The translations under genes and the position numbers were made by a program. Source: Seonamhaeicola aphaedonensis (GTDB taxonomy: Bacteria > Bacteroidota > Bacteroidia > Flavobacteriales > Flavobacteriaceae). From it: a stretch of 64,000 nucleotides of DNA. Where the stretch lies: contig NZ_QRDX01000003.1 of assembly GCF_003386195.1 (NCBI RefSeq), positions 310,001-374,000 of the forward strand, given 5' to 3'. Shown piece by piece: positions 34,891 through 44,108 of this stretch (positions are counted from its first letter, which is position 1; every line of letters starts with the position of its first letter). The notes under the pieces are model-generated. The model was not told the origin of the DNA and made no database searches. It saw nothing but the letters and a program-made list of their open reading frames with translations.

Positions 34891-37800
34891 CACTCGTCCT
34901 GAAATATTCTTGTACTTTCTTTCTGTAAATTTGCTGCAAAGGTAGCGCTTGTTTATCTAATATTTCAATAGTATTAAAATATTGTTTTGCTTTAGGAATT
35001 ACATTATTGGGGTTATTTTTAAACTGGTCTTGGTTGGTTTTAGATTCTCTTTTCTCATCCTCACCTTGTTCATGTGTCGCATTTTCTAATTTTAATAACT
35101 GATGTTTAAGTTCCAGCATTTTATTTAGTGCACTATTTGTAAATCCTTTATTTAATAATTCCAATTCAATATCCTCCATTTTTCTAACCAAACTATTGGC
35201 ATTATTACCTAGTCCATCTTTGGCTATTTTATCTTTTAAAGCTCCACGAAGTTGCTGCTGCTGCTGATATATTTCAAATAACAATCCGTTTAATTCTTCG
35301 CTATTACCTTCGCCTTCTCCGTTCTTACTTTTTCCCTCGCTTGGCTTTTCTTTACCCTTATCACCTTTATTTCTCTCACCTTCATTTTGTTCTTTGCCTT
35401 CTTTAGATTTTTTCATGCCTTCCTCTAACATCTTTTGCAATTCTTCTTGACTCATAATGATGTCTGGCAATTGCATATCGCCTTGACCCTTACCTGGAGA
35501 CATACTCAAACTTTCTTGCATATTATCTAATATATCACTTAAAAAATCGGCTAAATTATTGGCTGCTGTTACGGCAAACTGTTGCGCACCTACACCCTGA
35601 TAAAGTTGGTTTTCTGTTAACAAACCCATGGCTTTATCTATATTAAAATAAACCTCTGATATCTCCTTGTTAACCGTTTCTGAAAGCTTTGGCTGACGTA
35701 ATGAAAGTGCAAACAAACTATCATCTATATGCTCAAAATGTTCCTTTAAAGTTTGCTGCTTTTTGAGATAACTAGCAAATTTACTATGGTTTATATCCAC
35801 TCGTTTAAAGTTATCCATAAGATCTTCTTGATCAAAAGAATACAGCACCAAATTATCAAGAATTTGACGCAACATTTCCATATCTTCCTGCAGTTGTTCA
35901 CCTCCTGAGGCGTTCATAGAACTTTGCATACTTTTAGCCATTTGTTTCATTTTCTTGGCGGCATTTTTTTGTCTCTTTTGGGCGTTCTGCTTACTCTGAC
36001 TTTGTTGTTCTTGATTTTGCTTGCCATCGTCGTTTGGTCCTTCCTTATTTTGATTAATTTCTTCCTGTTCGCTCTTTTTTAAATCATCTGTGGCTTGCTG
36101 TTGTTCTTTTTTTATTTCATTTTCTTCTAGCTTATCCTGAGGAATCTCCATAGGTTTTTTTAAAGCTTTATTGTCCTTTTTTAAATCTTCAAGCTCTTTT
36201 GTGAAATCTTCAAATTCTTTGTTTAGTTTTTCTTGATTTTCGGGAGTATTATTTTTATTGTTTTCCTGTGAAAGCTTATCTTGTTCTTCAGATAATTTAT
36301 TTAAATCATCAGCTAACTGCTGAAGTTTCTTTTCTACATAAAAGCGTTTCGTTAACTCTAAAAGTTGTTCTAAACTTCGCTTTTTATTTTTATTTTGTTT
36401 TGCAAGCTCCTCTAGCTTATCAACCAACTCTTCTTTACTAATTTTATCTTTTAGTTTTTCTAATTCTTCAAGTAGTTTTTCATCTTTTTCAAGCTGTTCC
36501 TCATTATCCTTTAAACGCTCTTTTAAATCTTCTTTAAATTCATCTTGAATAATTTCATCTTGAAATTGTTCTAAATTTTCTTTGAATTTTTCATTGAAAT
36601 TTTTCATCATCTGGTCCTGTTGTTTCTGACGCTTTAAAAATGACTCTAATTTCTTTTTATCGTTGAAATTTAAACTTGATTTTTCCTTTTGTGTTCTCGA
36701 TAACTCCTCAAGTGTTTTTTCCTGTTCTTCAAACTTCTTAAAAGATTTGTTCAAATCCTTGATGGTTTTACTCTGGTCACTTAATTGTTTTTGAACCTCC
36801 TCCTCTTTGGTTCGCTTTCTGTAGGTATAAATACTACTTTTTACACTTTTATATTTGTTAACAACATCATTATCAAATACTTGAAAATATAAATTATAGG
36901 AAATACCATCTTGAATTTCTAAGTTATTAGGAAAAGCACTTATAAATTCTGAAACATTTGAGTTACCAATAGGAATATTTTCTGTTTGTTTAGCTTCTTC
37001 ATCGTTAGATGGATAATAAACCAATTGTAATTTATGAAAACCATAATCATCTGTTGCTTGACCAAAGAAATACAATGTTTGCAAATCAAGGGTATCCATT
37101 TGCATTTTGATGTTCAAATCTGGAAATTGGTCTTTAACTACATCTATTCTAAAAGATAAATTCTCATAATTTATCAAATTTTTGTTGCTAGTACTTACAC
37201 GGTAATCTAAATTCTTCAATACGCGCTTAGACGCTTCAAAAACACCCTTATTAGAGGCGCTTAGTTTGAGCGTATCTTCTGCATAAAGATTTACAAAGTC
37301 AGTTGACTTGGTTTCAAATTTCCAGGTAATAGAAGTACCTTCAGGTACTATAGCGTTACCCGTACTCTTTAAGCTTTCGTCTTTCTTTTTTGTATATTTA
37401 GGATAATCTAAATACATCTCAAAACCCAACAGCGATGGCGCTTCAATAATCTCCAAAGCATAGGTTTTAGATGTGACATTATTTGCAGATAACACAAAAT
37501 CTATTGGGGCTTTAGGTTGGGTAAAAGTATGTTCAAACACTCCAACTCCAGTATTGTGCAAAAAGTAAACTTCATTATTATACTCAATTTGAACACTCTC
37601 TGGAATTAAATCCCCTACTGTTCTAACTACCAGTTTATAATCCTTATTTTCTATAGTTTGTAACTTGTCATTTACCACAAAAAACTGAAAAGGTGCTGGT
37701 GGTTCATACTCAGTTTTATAATGAACTACTCTCTTATAACTGTTACTAAACCAATTTAAATTATCGGTTAAAAAAGTAATTAATAGTATTAAAACAGGGA

Positions 37801-38272
37801 TTGCAGCATACTTTAAATACTTTACGTTTTGTTTGAAATTGATGGCCAATTTAAATGGAATGGGCTTTAATTCAAGTGATTTCTGTTCAATACTAGCCAA
37901 TAATAATTCCGATTGGGTGTGGTTTTCATTCAGCTGAAGAACATTCAACAATTTATCGTTCACTTCAGGAAAATGATTGCCAATTATTTTTGAGGCATCC
38001 TTGTAATTAATGCCGGTTTTCAGTTTAAATAATTTTGCAATAGGTGTAATTATAAACTTTATCAAAAGTGCTAATTCTACAGCAATAAATAACCAAAATA
38101 AAACTGTTCTAGCTTTAGTACCCAACCATAAAGCGTACTCAATAAATAAGGTAAACAATAGATACAATAAGCCTATGGCAAAGAACAAAATAACACCTTT
38201 AAGCAATTCATTGGTGTAATATCGCTTTATAAAACCTTCTAGCTTATCCTGTATTTTCCTGAAACTATCCAT
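34883..38272 (-). CDS. DUF4175-like large membrane protein with coiled coils
   Basis: A 1129-residue protein with two N-terminal membrane helices (about 22-44 and 54-76) and a third near 148-165. A beta-rich extracytoplasmic region (about 180-480) follows, then a very long Lys/Glu/Gln-rich coiled coil (about 490-780). The last part is low-complexity, with KEGKEQNEGERNKGDKGK, and ends near EYFRTSDD. This matches the DUF4175 family of Bacteroidota in layout. Function unknown; a structural or envelope role is inferred. It is co-transcribed with ybeY. Confidence 0.75.
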   Translation of the reverse strand: MDSFRKIQDKLEGFIKRYYTNELLKGVILFFAIGLLYLLFTLFIEYALWLGTKARTVLFWLFIAVELALLIKFIITPIAKLFKLKTGINYKDASKIIGNHFPEVNDKLLNVLQLNENHTQSELLLASIEQKSLELKPIPFKLAINFKQNVKYLKYAAIPVLILLITFLTDNLNWFSNSYKRVVHYKTEYEPPAPFQFFVVNDKLQTIENKDYKLVVRTVGDLIPESVQIEYNNEVYFLHNTGVGVFEHTFTQPKAPIDFVLSANNVTSKTYALEIIEAPSLLGFEMYLDYPKYTKKKDESLKSTGNAIVPEGTSITWKFETKSTDFVNLYAEDTLKLSASNKGVFEASKRVLKNLDYRVSTSNKNLINYENLSFRIDVVKDQFPDLNIKMQMDTLDLQTLYFFGQATDDYGFHKLQLVYYPSNDEEAKQTENIPIGNSNVSEFISAFPNNLEIQDGISYNLYFQVFDNDVVNKYKSVKSSIYTYRKRTKEEEVQKQLSDQSKTIKDLNKSFKKFEEQEKTLEELSRTQKEKSSLNFNDKKKLESFLKRQKQQDQMMKNFNEKFKENLEQFQDEIIQDEFKEDLKERLKDNEEQLEKDEKLLEELEKLKDKISKEELVDKLEELAKQNKNKKRSLEQLLELTKRFYVEKKLQQLADDLNKLSEEQDKLSQENNKNNTPENQEKLNKEFEDFTKELEDLKKDNKALKKPMEIPQDKLEENEIKKEQQQATDDLKKSEQEEINQNKEGPNDDGKQNQEQQSQSKQNAQKRQKNAAKKMKQMAKSMQSSMNASGGEQLQEDMEMLRQILDNLVLYSFDQEDLMDNFKRVDINHSKFASYLKKQQTLKEHFEHIDDSLFALSLRQPKLSETVNKEISEVYFNIDKAMGLLTENQLYQGVGAQQFAVTAANNLADFLSDILDNMQESLSMSPGKGQGDMQLPDIIMSQEELQKMLEEGMKKSKEGKEQNEGERNKGDKGKEKPSEGKSKNGEGEGNSEELNGLLFEIYQQQQQLRGALKDKIAKDGLGNNANSLVRKMEDIELELLNKGFTNSALNKMLELKHQLLKLENATHEQGEDEKRESKTNQDQFKNNPNNVIPKAKQYFNTIEILDKQALPLQQIYRKKVQEYFRTSDD

Positions 38273-38380
38273 ATGATTTTATAAAAATAGTATAAATCAC
38301 TAAACCAAAACCTTTAATGTTTGTTAAACCTTTTGTAAGCTAATATTAAAAGCCACAACTAACATTCCAAACATCTTAAA

Positions 38381-39211
38381 ATGAAATATTATTTGTCACT
38401 AATTATTGCCTTGGTATGCACTTCCATTTTTGCTCAAAGTGCATGGACTAAAAAAAAGGGTGAAATATATACCCAACTAGCTTTTACAACAATAAACGAT
38501 TACAACCAAATATTTGGGAATCCCGATTACCAAACTGAGCGTAACCTAACAGATAATACATTTCAGATTTATGGCGAATACGGAATAACAGACAATATTA
38601 CAATTATGGTTAACTTACCTGTAAAGCTAATAGAAGCTGGAAGTTTGGCTAACAATTCAGCATCCATGACAAGTTCCAAGTCTATCACAAGACTTGGTAA
38701 TATTGATATTAGTATAAAACATCTTCTTTCAAATAAAAAATGGATAATCTCTACAGAAATAAATCTGGAAGCAAATACGAGTGCTTTTGATAATTCCTCT
38801 GGGATAAGGACAGGATTTAACGCCTGGTCTTTTACACCAACTATTAACTTTGGCAGAAGTTTTAAAAAATATTACACCCAGGTATATACCGGACTAAACA
38901 TTAGAACAAACGGCTATAGTACTAATTTTAAATTAGGTGGTGAAGTTGGAACTAAACCTCTAAAAAAATTAACTCTCATAGCTTTTGTTGATATTCTAAA
39001 ATCTTTTAAAGATGGTTCGGTGGAAATACCTCCAAACAATTTGCAAACCGCACTTTATATAAACAACCAAGAGTATGGTGCTTTCGGACTTAAAATAATT
39101 GGAGCGCTTGGTGAAAAATATGGCATTAACGCTGGATTTGGTGGCGCTTTTTTTGGTAGAAATGTTGCAAAGTCACCAGCCCTTACTTTAGGGGTATATC
39201 ATAACTTTTAA
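38381..39211 (+). CDS. Predicted outer-membrane beta-barrel protein
   Basis: A 276-residue protein with a signal peptide (about 1-18, ending IFAQSAW). Alternating hydrophobic and polar strands follow (EIYTQLAFTTI, TFQIYGEYGITDNITIMVNLP, KYYTQVYTGLNIR), with a C-terminal strand TLGVYHNF ending in Phe, as in outer-membrane barrels. No family is recognised with certainty. It is divergent from DUF4175 and 61 bp ahead of gltX, which has its own promoter. Confidence 0.7.
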   Translation: MKYYLSLIIALVCTSIFAQSAWTKKKGEIYTQLAFTTINDYNQIFGNPDYQTERNLTDNTFQIYGEYGITDNITIMVNLPVKLIEAGSLANNSASMTSSKSITRLGNIDISIKHLLSNKKWIISTEINLEANTSAFDNSSGIRTGFNAWSFTPTINFGRSFKKYYTQVYTGLNIRTNGYSTNFKLGGEVGTKPLKKLTLIAFVDILKSFKDGSVEIPPNNLQTALYINNQEYGAFGLKIIGALGEKYGINAGFGGAFFGRNVAKSPALTLGVYHNF

Positions 39212-39246
39212 TCTAATCTTTTAGTTAACTATCCTAAATATCCTTT

Positions 39247-39254
39247 TATCTTTG
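39247..39254 (+). promoter_or_regulatory. -7 promoter element for gltX
   Basis: TATCTTTG lies 18 bp before the gltX ATG. A weak TTAG at about 39221 sits where a -33 element is expected. Confidence 0.55.
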
Positions 39255-39272
39255 CAGTCAAATTAATTAATA

Positions 39273-40784
39273 ATGACCAAAAACGTTCGTGTGCGTTTTG
39301 CACCAAGCCCTACCGGACCATTACATATTGGAGGTGTTCGTACGGCACTTTTTAACTATCTATTTGCCAAAAAACATGGTGGTGATTTTATTTTAAGAAT
39401 AGAAGATACCGATCAAAACCGTTATGTTGAAGGTGCTGAAAAGTACATTATTGAGGCCTTGAATTGGTGTGGAATACCTTTTGACGAAGGTCCTGGAAAA
39501 AACGAAAAATATGGGTCTTACAGACAAAGTGAACGCAAAAGCATATATAAACAATATGCACAACAACTTATTGAAAGTGGTCATGCTTACTACGCATTTG
39601 ATACGGCAGAACAACTAGATTTTCACAGAAAAGACCACGAAGCTAAAGGGAAAACGTTTATCTACAATTGGCATAACCGATTAAAGTTGAGTAATTCTCT
39701 ATCGCTTTCTAACGAAGAAGTCAAAGCAAAAATAGAAGCAGGAGAAGATTATGTTATTAGATTTAAGGCGCCTCAAAATGAAAAACTTCATTTAAAAGAT
39801 ATTATTCGTGGTGATATTAAAATTGATACCAACATTTTAGATGATAAAGTACTATTTAAAAGTGATGGAATGCCAACCTATCACTTAGCTAACATTGTAG
39901 ATGATCATCTCATGAAAATCACTCATGTAATACGTGGTGAAGAGTGGTTGCCTTCTTTAGCCTTACATTATCAATTATACCAAGCTTTGGGTTGGGAAAC
40001 ACCAGAATTTGCCCACTTACCTTTAATTTTAAAACCTACAGGCAAAGGAAAACTAAGCAAGCGTGATGGAGATAAATTAGGCTTCCCGGTATTCCCTTTA
40101 CAGTGGGAGGACCCAAAAACACACGACATATCAAGAGGTTATAAAGAAGATGGGTATTTCCCAGAGGCCGTGGTAAACTTTCTTACCTTTTTAGGCTGGA
40201 ACCCAGGAACAGAACAAGAAATTTTTAGTTTAGAAGACCTTGTTAAGGTTTTTGATTTAAACCGTGTGAACAAAGCTGGAGCCCGTTTTGATCCTGATAA
40301 AATTAAATGGTTTAATCACCATTACATGCAAGAGCAACCCGAAAGTGAATTAGCCGAAGCCTTTAAAGAGCAGTATGAACAATTAAGTGATATTGATGTT
40401 AATTATATTGAGTTAGTTATTGGCTTAGTTAAAGAACGTGCTACCTTTGTTTCAGATTTTTGGGATTTGAGTTATTTCTTCTTTCAAGCTCCAAAAAGCT
40501 ATGATGAAAAAGCTTCAAAAAAAGCACTCAAAGAAGATACAAAAGAGATTCTTAACGCTGTTATACAGCTCATTAATGATACGGAAGATTTTACCGTAGA
40601 AAGCCTTCAAACAAATATTAAAGGCTGGATTACTACTAATGAAATAGGTTTTGGAAAAGTTATGATGCCATTACGATTAGCTTTAGTAGGTGCTTTACAA
40701 GGACCAGATGTATTTGATATTATGTTTATGATTGGTAAACCTGAAACCGTGAAGCGTATTCAAGCTGTAATTAAATCTCTGTAA
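39273..40784 (+). CDS. gltX: Glutamyl-tRNA synthetase
   Basis: Charges tRNA-Glu. The 503-residue protein has the class I signature HIGG (18-21, within PTGPLHIGGVRTA) and the KMSKS-type loop KLSKRDGDK (near 263-271). A C-terminal anticodon-binding region follows. It is discriminating in type by context, because a separate glnS is present at 48-50 kb. Confidence 0.98.
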   Translation: MTKNVRVRFAPSPTGPLHIGGVRTALFNYLFAKKHGGDFILRIEDTDQNRYVEGAEKYIIEALNWCGIPFDEGPGKNEKYGSYRQSERKSIYKQYAQQLIESGHAYYAFDTAEQLDFHRKDHEAKGKTFIYNWHNRLKLSNSLSLSNEEVKAKIEAGEDYVIRFKAPQNEKLHLKDIIRGDIKIDTNILDDKVLFKSDGMPTYHLANIVDDHLMKITHVIRGEEWLPSLALHYQLYQALGWETPEFAHLPLILKPTGKGKLSKRDGDKLGFPVFPLQWEDPKTHDISRGYKEDGYFPEAVVNFLTFLGWNPGTEQEIFSLEDLVKVFDLNRVNKAGARFDPDKIKWFNHHYMQEQPESELAEAFKEQYEQLSDIDVNYIELVIGLVKERATFVSDFWDLSYFFFQAPKSYDEKASKKALKEDTKEILNAVIQLINDTEDFTVESLQTNIKGWITTNEIGFGKVMMPLRLALVGALQGPDVFDIMFMIGKPETVKRIQAVIKSL

Positions 40785-40851
40785 ACTGTCGTTAACTAAT
40801 TAAACTCTCTCATTCCCTAATTCTTATTTAGTGAATCATTAAATAGAGCGT

Positions 40852-40859
40852 TAAGTTTG
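40852..40859 (+). promoter_or_regulatory. -7 promoter element for the small secreted protein gene
   Basis: TAAGTTTG lies 22 bp before the ATG at 40882. Confidence 0.4.
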
Positions 40860-40881
40860 TTTTTGATTAAACATTTTTCAG

Positions 40882-41415
40882 ATGAAAAATATACTAGCTT
40901 TAACTCTATTCTTGGTAATGTCATGCCTTTTAAATGGTCAAACAATTTTAAAAGGAAACGTTTGGGATGGTGAATTTAATTATTCTGGAGTTAGTATTTC
41001 TTTAGAAAATACAGAAATATTGAATTTTTCAGATTTTGATGGAAACTTTCAATTGGATATTCCTAAGCGTATTGAAAAAGGTAATGTAATCTTTCAATAC
41101 GTTGATTTAGCAATCAAAATTGAGAACTTCAAATTTAAAACTTCAATTATAGATTTAGGTAAAGTAATTATTCCGCTTTTAAAACATATTGATCCCTCTG
41201 AATACATAAAACTGCCTAAAGAAAAACAAAAAAACATTCAACCGGTTACTTGTTGGGGGCAAATTCTAGGTTATATCAAAAAAGATGTGTTAGAAGAAGA
41301 TAGTCTAATTTTAAACTGTAATAAGAAAATTGAAAACTATTCTTTTAACTCAAAAACAGGAACAATTGTTTTAGACTATTCAGAAATTAGAGACTGTCTT
41401 AAAACGAAATCATAG
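40882..41415 (+). CDS. Secreted protein with transthyretin-like (CarboxypepD_reg) domain
   Basis: A 177-residue protein with a signal peptide (about 1-19, MSCLLNGQT). A carboxypeptidase-regulatory-like fold (about 20-90) follows, with LKGNVWDG, GVSISLENT and FSDFDGNFQLDIP. The C-terminal half (WGQILGYIKKD, LDYSEIRDCL) is not recognised. Such domains usually start TonB receptors; here it stands alone. It ends with a 17-bp convergent overlap with the next gene. Confidence 0.6.
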   Translation: MKNILALTLFLVMSCLLNGQTILKGNVWDGEFNYSGVSISLENTEILNFSDFDGNFQLDIPKRIEKGNVIFQYVDLAIKIENFKFKTSIIDLGKVIIPLLKHIDPSEYIKLPKEKQKNIQPVTCWGQILGYIKKDVLEEDSLILNCNKKIENYSFNSKTGTIVLDYSEIRDCLKTKS

Positions 41416-42082
41416 CCCCAAAAACTAACATGTTCTGGTTTCCTTTAAAGTTTGATTCTCCTCCTGTTGCATCTAAACCCTGACTATTAAGTTTCTTAAA
41501 AATATTGGTAAAACCATAGATATATTGGGCTCTTAGCTTAATGAATTTATATCCAACTGATGCCCCTACCAATCCGTTAAGGTTAAAACGGGTAATAGAT
41601 GAAATATCCTCTGCATTTAAACTGGTATAGTTATTTATGTAATACGCCTTTTGGTCTTCGTTTTTAATCTCTAATTTCCCGTTATATTGAAGCATAGGGC
41701 CTACATCAAGCGTTAAATAACTACCTAGTAGTTTAATATGCCCCAACAAAGCCAGTTGAGCCGCAAACATTTTATATTCAATAAACTCTTCCTGTCCTAC
41801 AATCATTTCTGGCCTTGCTGAAATCTTAATGTTATTCTCAGAAAGTTGCATACCATAACTCATATCATACCACTTATGAGGTAAATCTACAGTTGCAGAC
41901 ATGCCAAATAAAAAACCATCACCTTGCTCAATAATAAAATTATCTGTATCTATACTAAATTTGGTTATGCCACCAAAAACACCTATACCATTTGTGATAT
42001 TATAATTTCTTGGTTGAGCAAAGCCAATTGTAACAAAACATAGTACAAAAGCTACTAATAATATAAATTGATTTTTTTTCAT
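41399..42082 (-). CDS. Predicted outer-membrane beta-barrel protein
   Basis: A 227-residue protein with a signal peptide (about 1-22, TIGFAQP). Repeated amphipathic strands follow, with glycine-rich turns (GVFGGITKF, GMQLSENNIKI, NLNGLVGASVGYKF), and the C-terminal strand is LVFGAMISF. The size and strand pattern fit an eight- to ten-stranded barrel such as PorT-like or OmpW-like proteins. No specific function is assigned. Confidence 0.65.
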   Translation of the reverse strand: MKKNQFILLVAFVLCFVTIGFAQPRNYNITNGIGVFGGITKFSIDTDNFIIEQGDGFLFGMSATVDLPHKWYDMSYGMQLSENNIKISARPEMIVGQEEFIEYKMFAAQLALLGHIKLLGSYLTLDVGPMLQYNGKLEIKNEDQKAYYINNYTSLNAEDISSITRFNLNGLVGASVGYKFIKLRAQYIYGFTNIFKKLNSQGLDATGGESNFKGNQNMLVFGAMISF

Positions 42083-42102
42083 TGAATCTGAAGTTGTCTG
42101 CG

Positions 42103-42110
42103 CAAATATA
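42103..42110 (-). promoter_or_regulatory. -7 promoter element for the barrel protein gene
   Basis: It reads TATATTTG on the minus strand, 20 bp before the ATG at 42082. Confidence 0.5.
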
Positions 42111-42154
42111 ACTTAAATTAGTAACACATTCTTTTAACCATTTAATATATAACT

Positions 42155-43084
42155 ATGGGCTCTTACTTAATTTATCCAATTATTTTTTTAGGATTAATAG
42201 TTTTAATCTCTTCATTCTTTATTGTAAAACAACAAACGGCTGCCATTATTGAACGTTTTGGGCGTTTTCAAAGTATTCGTCATTCTGGACTTCAATTAAA
42301 AATTCCTTTAGTTGACAGAATTTCCGGAAAGGTCAGTTTAAAAATTCAACAACTAGATGTTATTGTTGAAACCAAAACTTTAGACGATGTATTTGTGAAG
42401 TTGAAAGTCTCTGTTCAGTATTTGGTTATTAGAGATAAAGTTTATGAAGCTTTTTATAAATTAGAATATCCTCACGATCAAATAACCAGTTATGTTTTTG
42501 ATGTGGTACGAGCCGAAGTGCCTAAAATGAAGCTTGATGATGTTTTTGTGAAAAAAGACGATATAGCTATTGCTGTTAAATCTGAACTACAAGACGCCAT
42601 GTTAGATTATGGTTATGATATTATAAAAACGCTTGTAACTGATATTGATCCTGATTCCCAGGTAAAGGAAGCCATGAACCGCATTAATGCTGCTGAACGT
42701 GAAAAAATTGCTGCTCAGTTTGAAGGAGACGCACAACGTATTTTAATTGTTGAAAAAGCCAAAGCAGAAGCAGAAAGCAAGCGCCTGCAGGGGCAAGGTA
42801 TTGCAGACCAACGTAGGGAAATTGCTCGTGGATTAGAAGAGTCTGTAGAAGTACTCAACAAAGTTGGTATTAACTCACAAGAAGCCTCTGCATTAATTGT
42901 GGTAACACAACATTATGATACTTTACAAGCTATTGGTGAAGAAACCAACAGCAATCTAATTCTATTACCTAATTCTCCACAAGCTGGAAGCGATATGCTT
43001 AACAACATGGTAGCAAGTTTCACCGCTAGCAATCAAATTGGTGAAGCCATGAAAAAGCAAGCTAAGAAAAAAGACAATGAATAA
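42155..43084 (+). CDS. SPFH/Band 7 (stomatin/QmcA-like) membrane protein
   Basis: A 309-residue protein with one N-terminal membrane helix (about 3-24) followed by the Band 7 domain, with IIERFGRFQSIRHSGLQLKIPLVDRI. A coiled-coil region has RINAAEREKIAAQFEGDAQRI and KAEAESKRLQGQGIADQR. Members form membrane scaffolds and regulate proteases. It overlaps the next gene by 8 bp. Confidence 0.93.
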   Translation: MGSYLIYPIIFLGLIVLISSFFIVKQQTAAIIERFGRFQSIRHSGLQLKIPLVDRISGKVSLKIQQLDVIVETKTLDDVFVKLKVSVQYLVIRDKVYEAFYKLEYPHDQITSYVFDVVRAEVPKMKLDDVFVKKDDIAIAVKSELQDAMLDYGYDIIKTLVTDIDPDSQVKEAMNRINAAEREKIAAQFEGDAQRILIVEKAKAEAESKRLQGQGIADQRREIARGLEESVEVLNKVGINSQEASALIVVTQHYDTLQAIGEETNSNLILLPNSPQAGSDMLNNMVASFTASNQIGEAMKKQAKKKDNE

Positions 43085-43601
43085 ACTTACCAAAACTGTT
43101 ATAATCCTGCTAGTGTTTAGCGGGATTACTTTTGCCCAAACAAGTGAAGAATTGAAGGCATCTGCCTTACGAGATGCTAAAATCACCTCGGAAGCCACTC
43201 TTAAATTTGATTTTGAAACAGTTTTTAAACATACCTATCCACCAATAATCGAAATAATGGTCGGGTATGAAACTGGAATGGAATTTATAAAGTCTACTTT
43301 TGATAAAATGAAAAGTGAGGGTTTTGAATTTGAAAATGCAGACATAATTAGCGTGTCTGATATTGTTTTTGAGCAAGATGAATACCGCTGTTATATTGAA
43401 GGTTTCAATCAAATGAAAATTAACAATATGCTTATAAAAGCTAAAAGTTATATGTTGGGGATTTACAACCCTGAAAAGGAAATTTGATACTTTTTAGAAG
43501 CTAAACAACTAAAAAATCCAGCTATAGCAGATATGATTTTACCCGATTTTAAAACCGAATTAAACATCCCTGATGATGAAATGACAACCGAGCAATTATA
43601 A
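43077..43601 (+). pseudogene. Secreted protein gene interrupted by an in-frame TGA
   Basis: The first 136 codons encode a signal peptide (about 1-20) and an unrecognised small domain, then meet TGA at 43485-43487. The same frame continues without a stop to TAA at 43599-43601, adding 37 residues that look like real protein (YFLEAKQLKNP, then DMILPDFKTEL and IPDDEMTTEQL). A tryptophan codon TGG mutated to TGA is the simplest reading. Start overlaps the SPFH gene by 8 bp. The short form may still be made. Function unknown. Confidence 0.65.
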
Positions 43602-43606
43602 ATTAA

Positions 43607-43645
43607 AAAGACTACTTTAAACACGTGTTAAAAGTAGTCTTTTCA
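43607..43645. terminator. Bidirectional terminator between convergent genes
   Basis: AAAAGACTACTTT (43607-43619) pairs with AAAGTAGTCTTTT (43631-43643). T-runs occur on both strands; it serves the gene ending at 43601 and the one ending at 43666. Confidence 0.8.
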
Positions 43646-43665
43646 ACTATTATAAGTTGTTTTCA

Positions 43666-44010
43666 CTAATCGTTTTTAGTGACTACAGCAACTTCCGTTT
43701 TACTTTCATCAGAATTGCTTTTCCAGGGTTTGTAATTTTTGTATGCTGGCCCCTTTAATTCAGTTCTTTTTGAATTAAAAGCTATTTGAACATATTCTTT
43801 TTTGGAATTGTCTTTCCAAACCTTTCTATTTTTGTACGCTGGACCTGTTAATTTCTCTTGTTTTACGGCTGTATAAACCAACGTAGGTGTACTATTGTCT
43901 TTCCAGGGTTTATAATTTTTGTATGCGGGTCCTTTTAGGTCGTTCTTTTTTTGTGCATAAACCCCAAAAGAAATAAAAACCAATGCTAGTGTGAAAATAA
44001 GTGTTCTCAT
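43666..44010 (-). CDS. Small secreted protein with three GPAYKNxKxWK repeats
   Basis: A 114-residue protein with a signal peptide (about 1-19, FGVYAQKK). It then has three copies of a roughly 16-residue unit, LKGPAYKNYKPWKDNS, LTGPAYKNRKVWKDNS and LKGPAYKNYKPWKSNS, separated by about 20 variable residues. The units are rich in Lys, Tyr, Trp and Pro. No known family is recognised. The repeated aromatic-basic motif suggests binding of a polymer or surface, which is a guess. It is monocistronic. Confidence 0.75.
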   Translation of the reverse strand: MRTLIFTLALVFISFGVYAQKKNDLKGPAYKNYKPWKDNSTPTLVYTAVKQEKLTGPAYKNRKVWKDNSKKEYVQIAFNSKRTELKGPAYKNYKPWKSNSDESKTEVAVVTKND

Positions 44011-44034
44011 AGTCAGTTATTTTTAATTGTTAAT

Positions 44035-44042
44035 CAAATATA
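44035..44042 (-). promoter_or_regulatory. -7 promoter element for the repeat-protein gene
   Basis: It reads TATATTTG on the minus strand, 24 bp before the ATG at 44010. Confidence 0.5.
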
Positions 44043-44108
44043 AACAGACAACACCCTGTTTAGGGTTCATGGAAATCACTTAATTTATATCCGTATTAAT
44101 ACGGATTT

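Noticed and set aside
43485-43487. Selenocysteine insertion at the in-frame TGA
   Set aside because: There is no SECIS-like hairpin right after it and no selenoprotein family resemblance. A mutated Trp codon is simpler.
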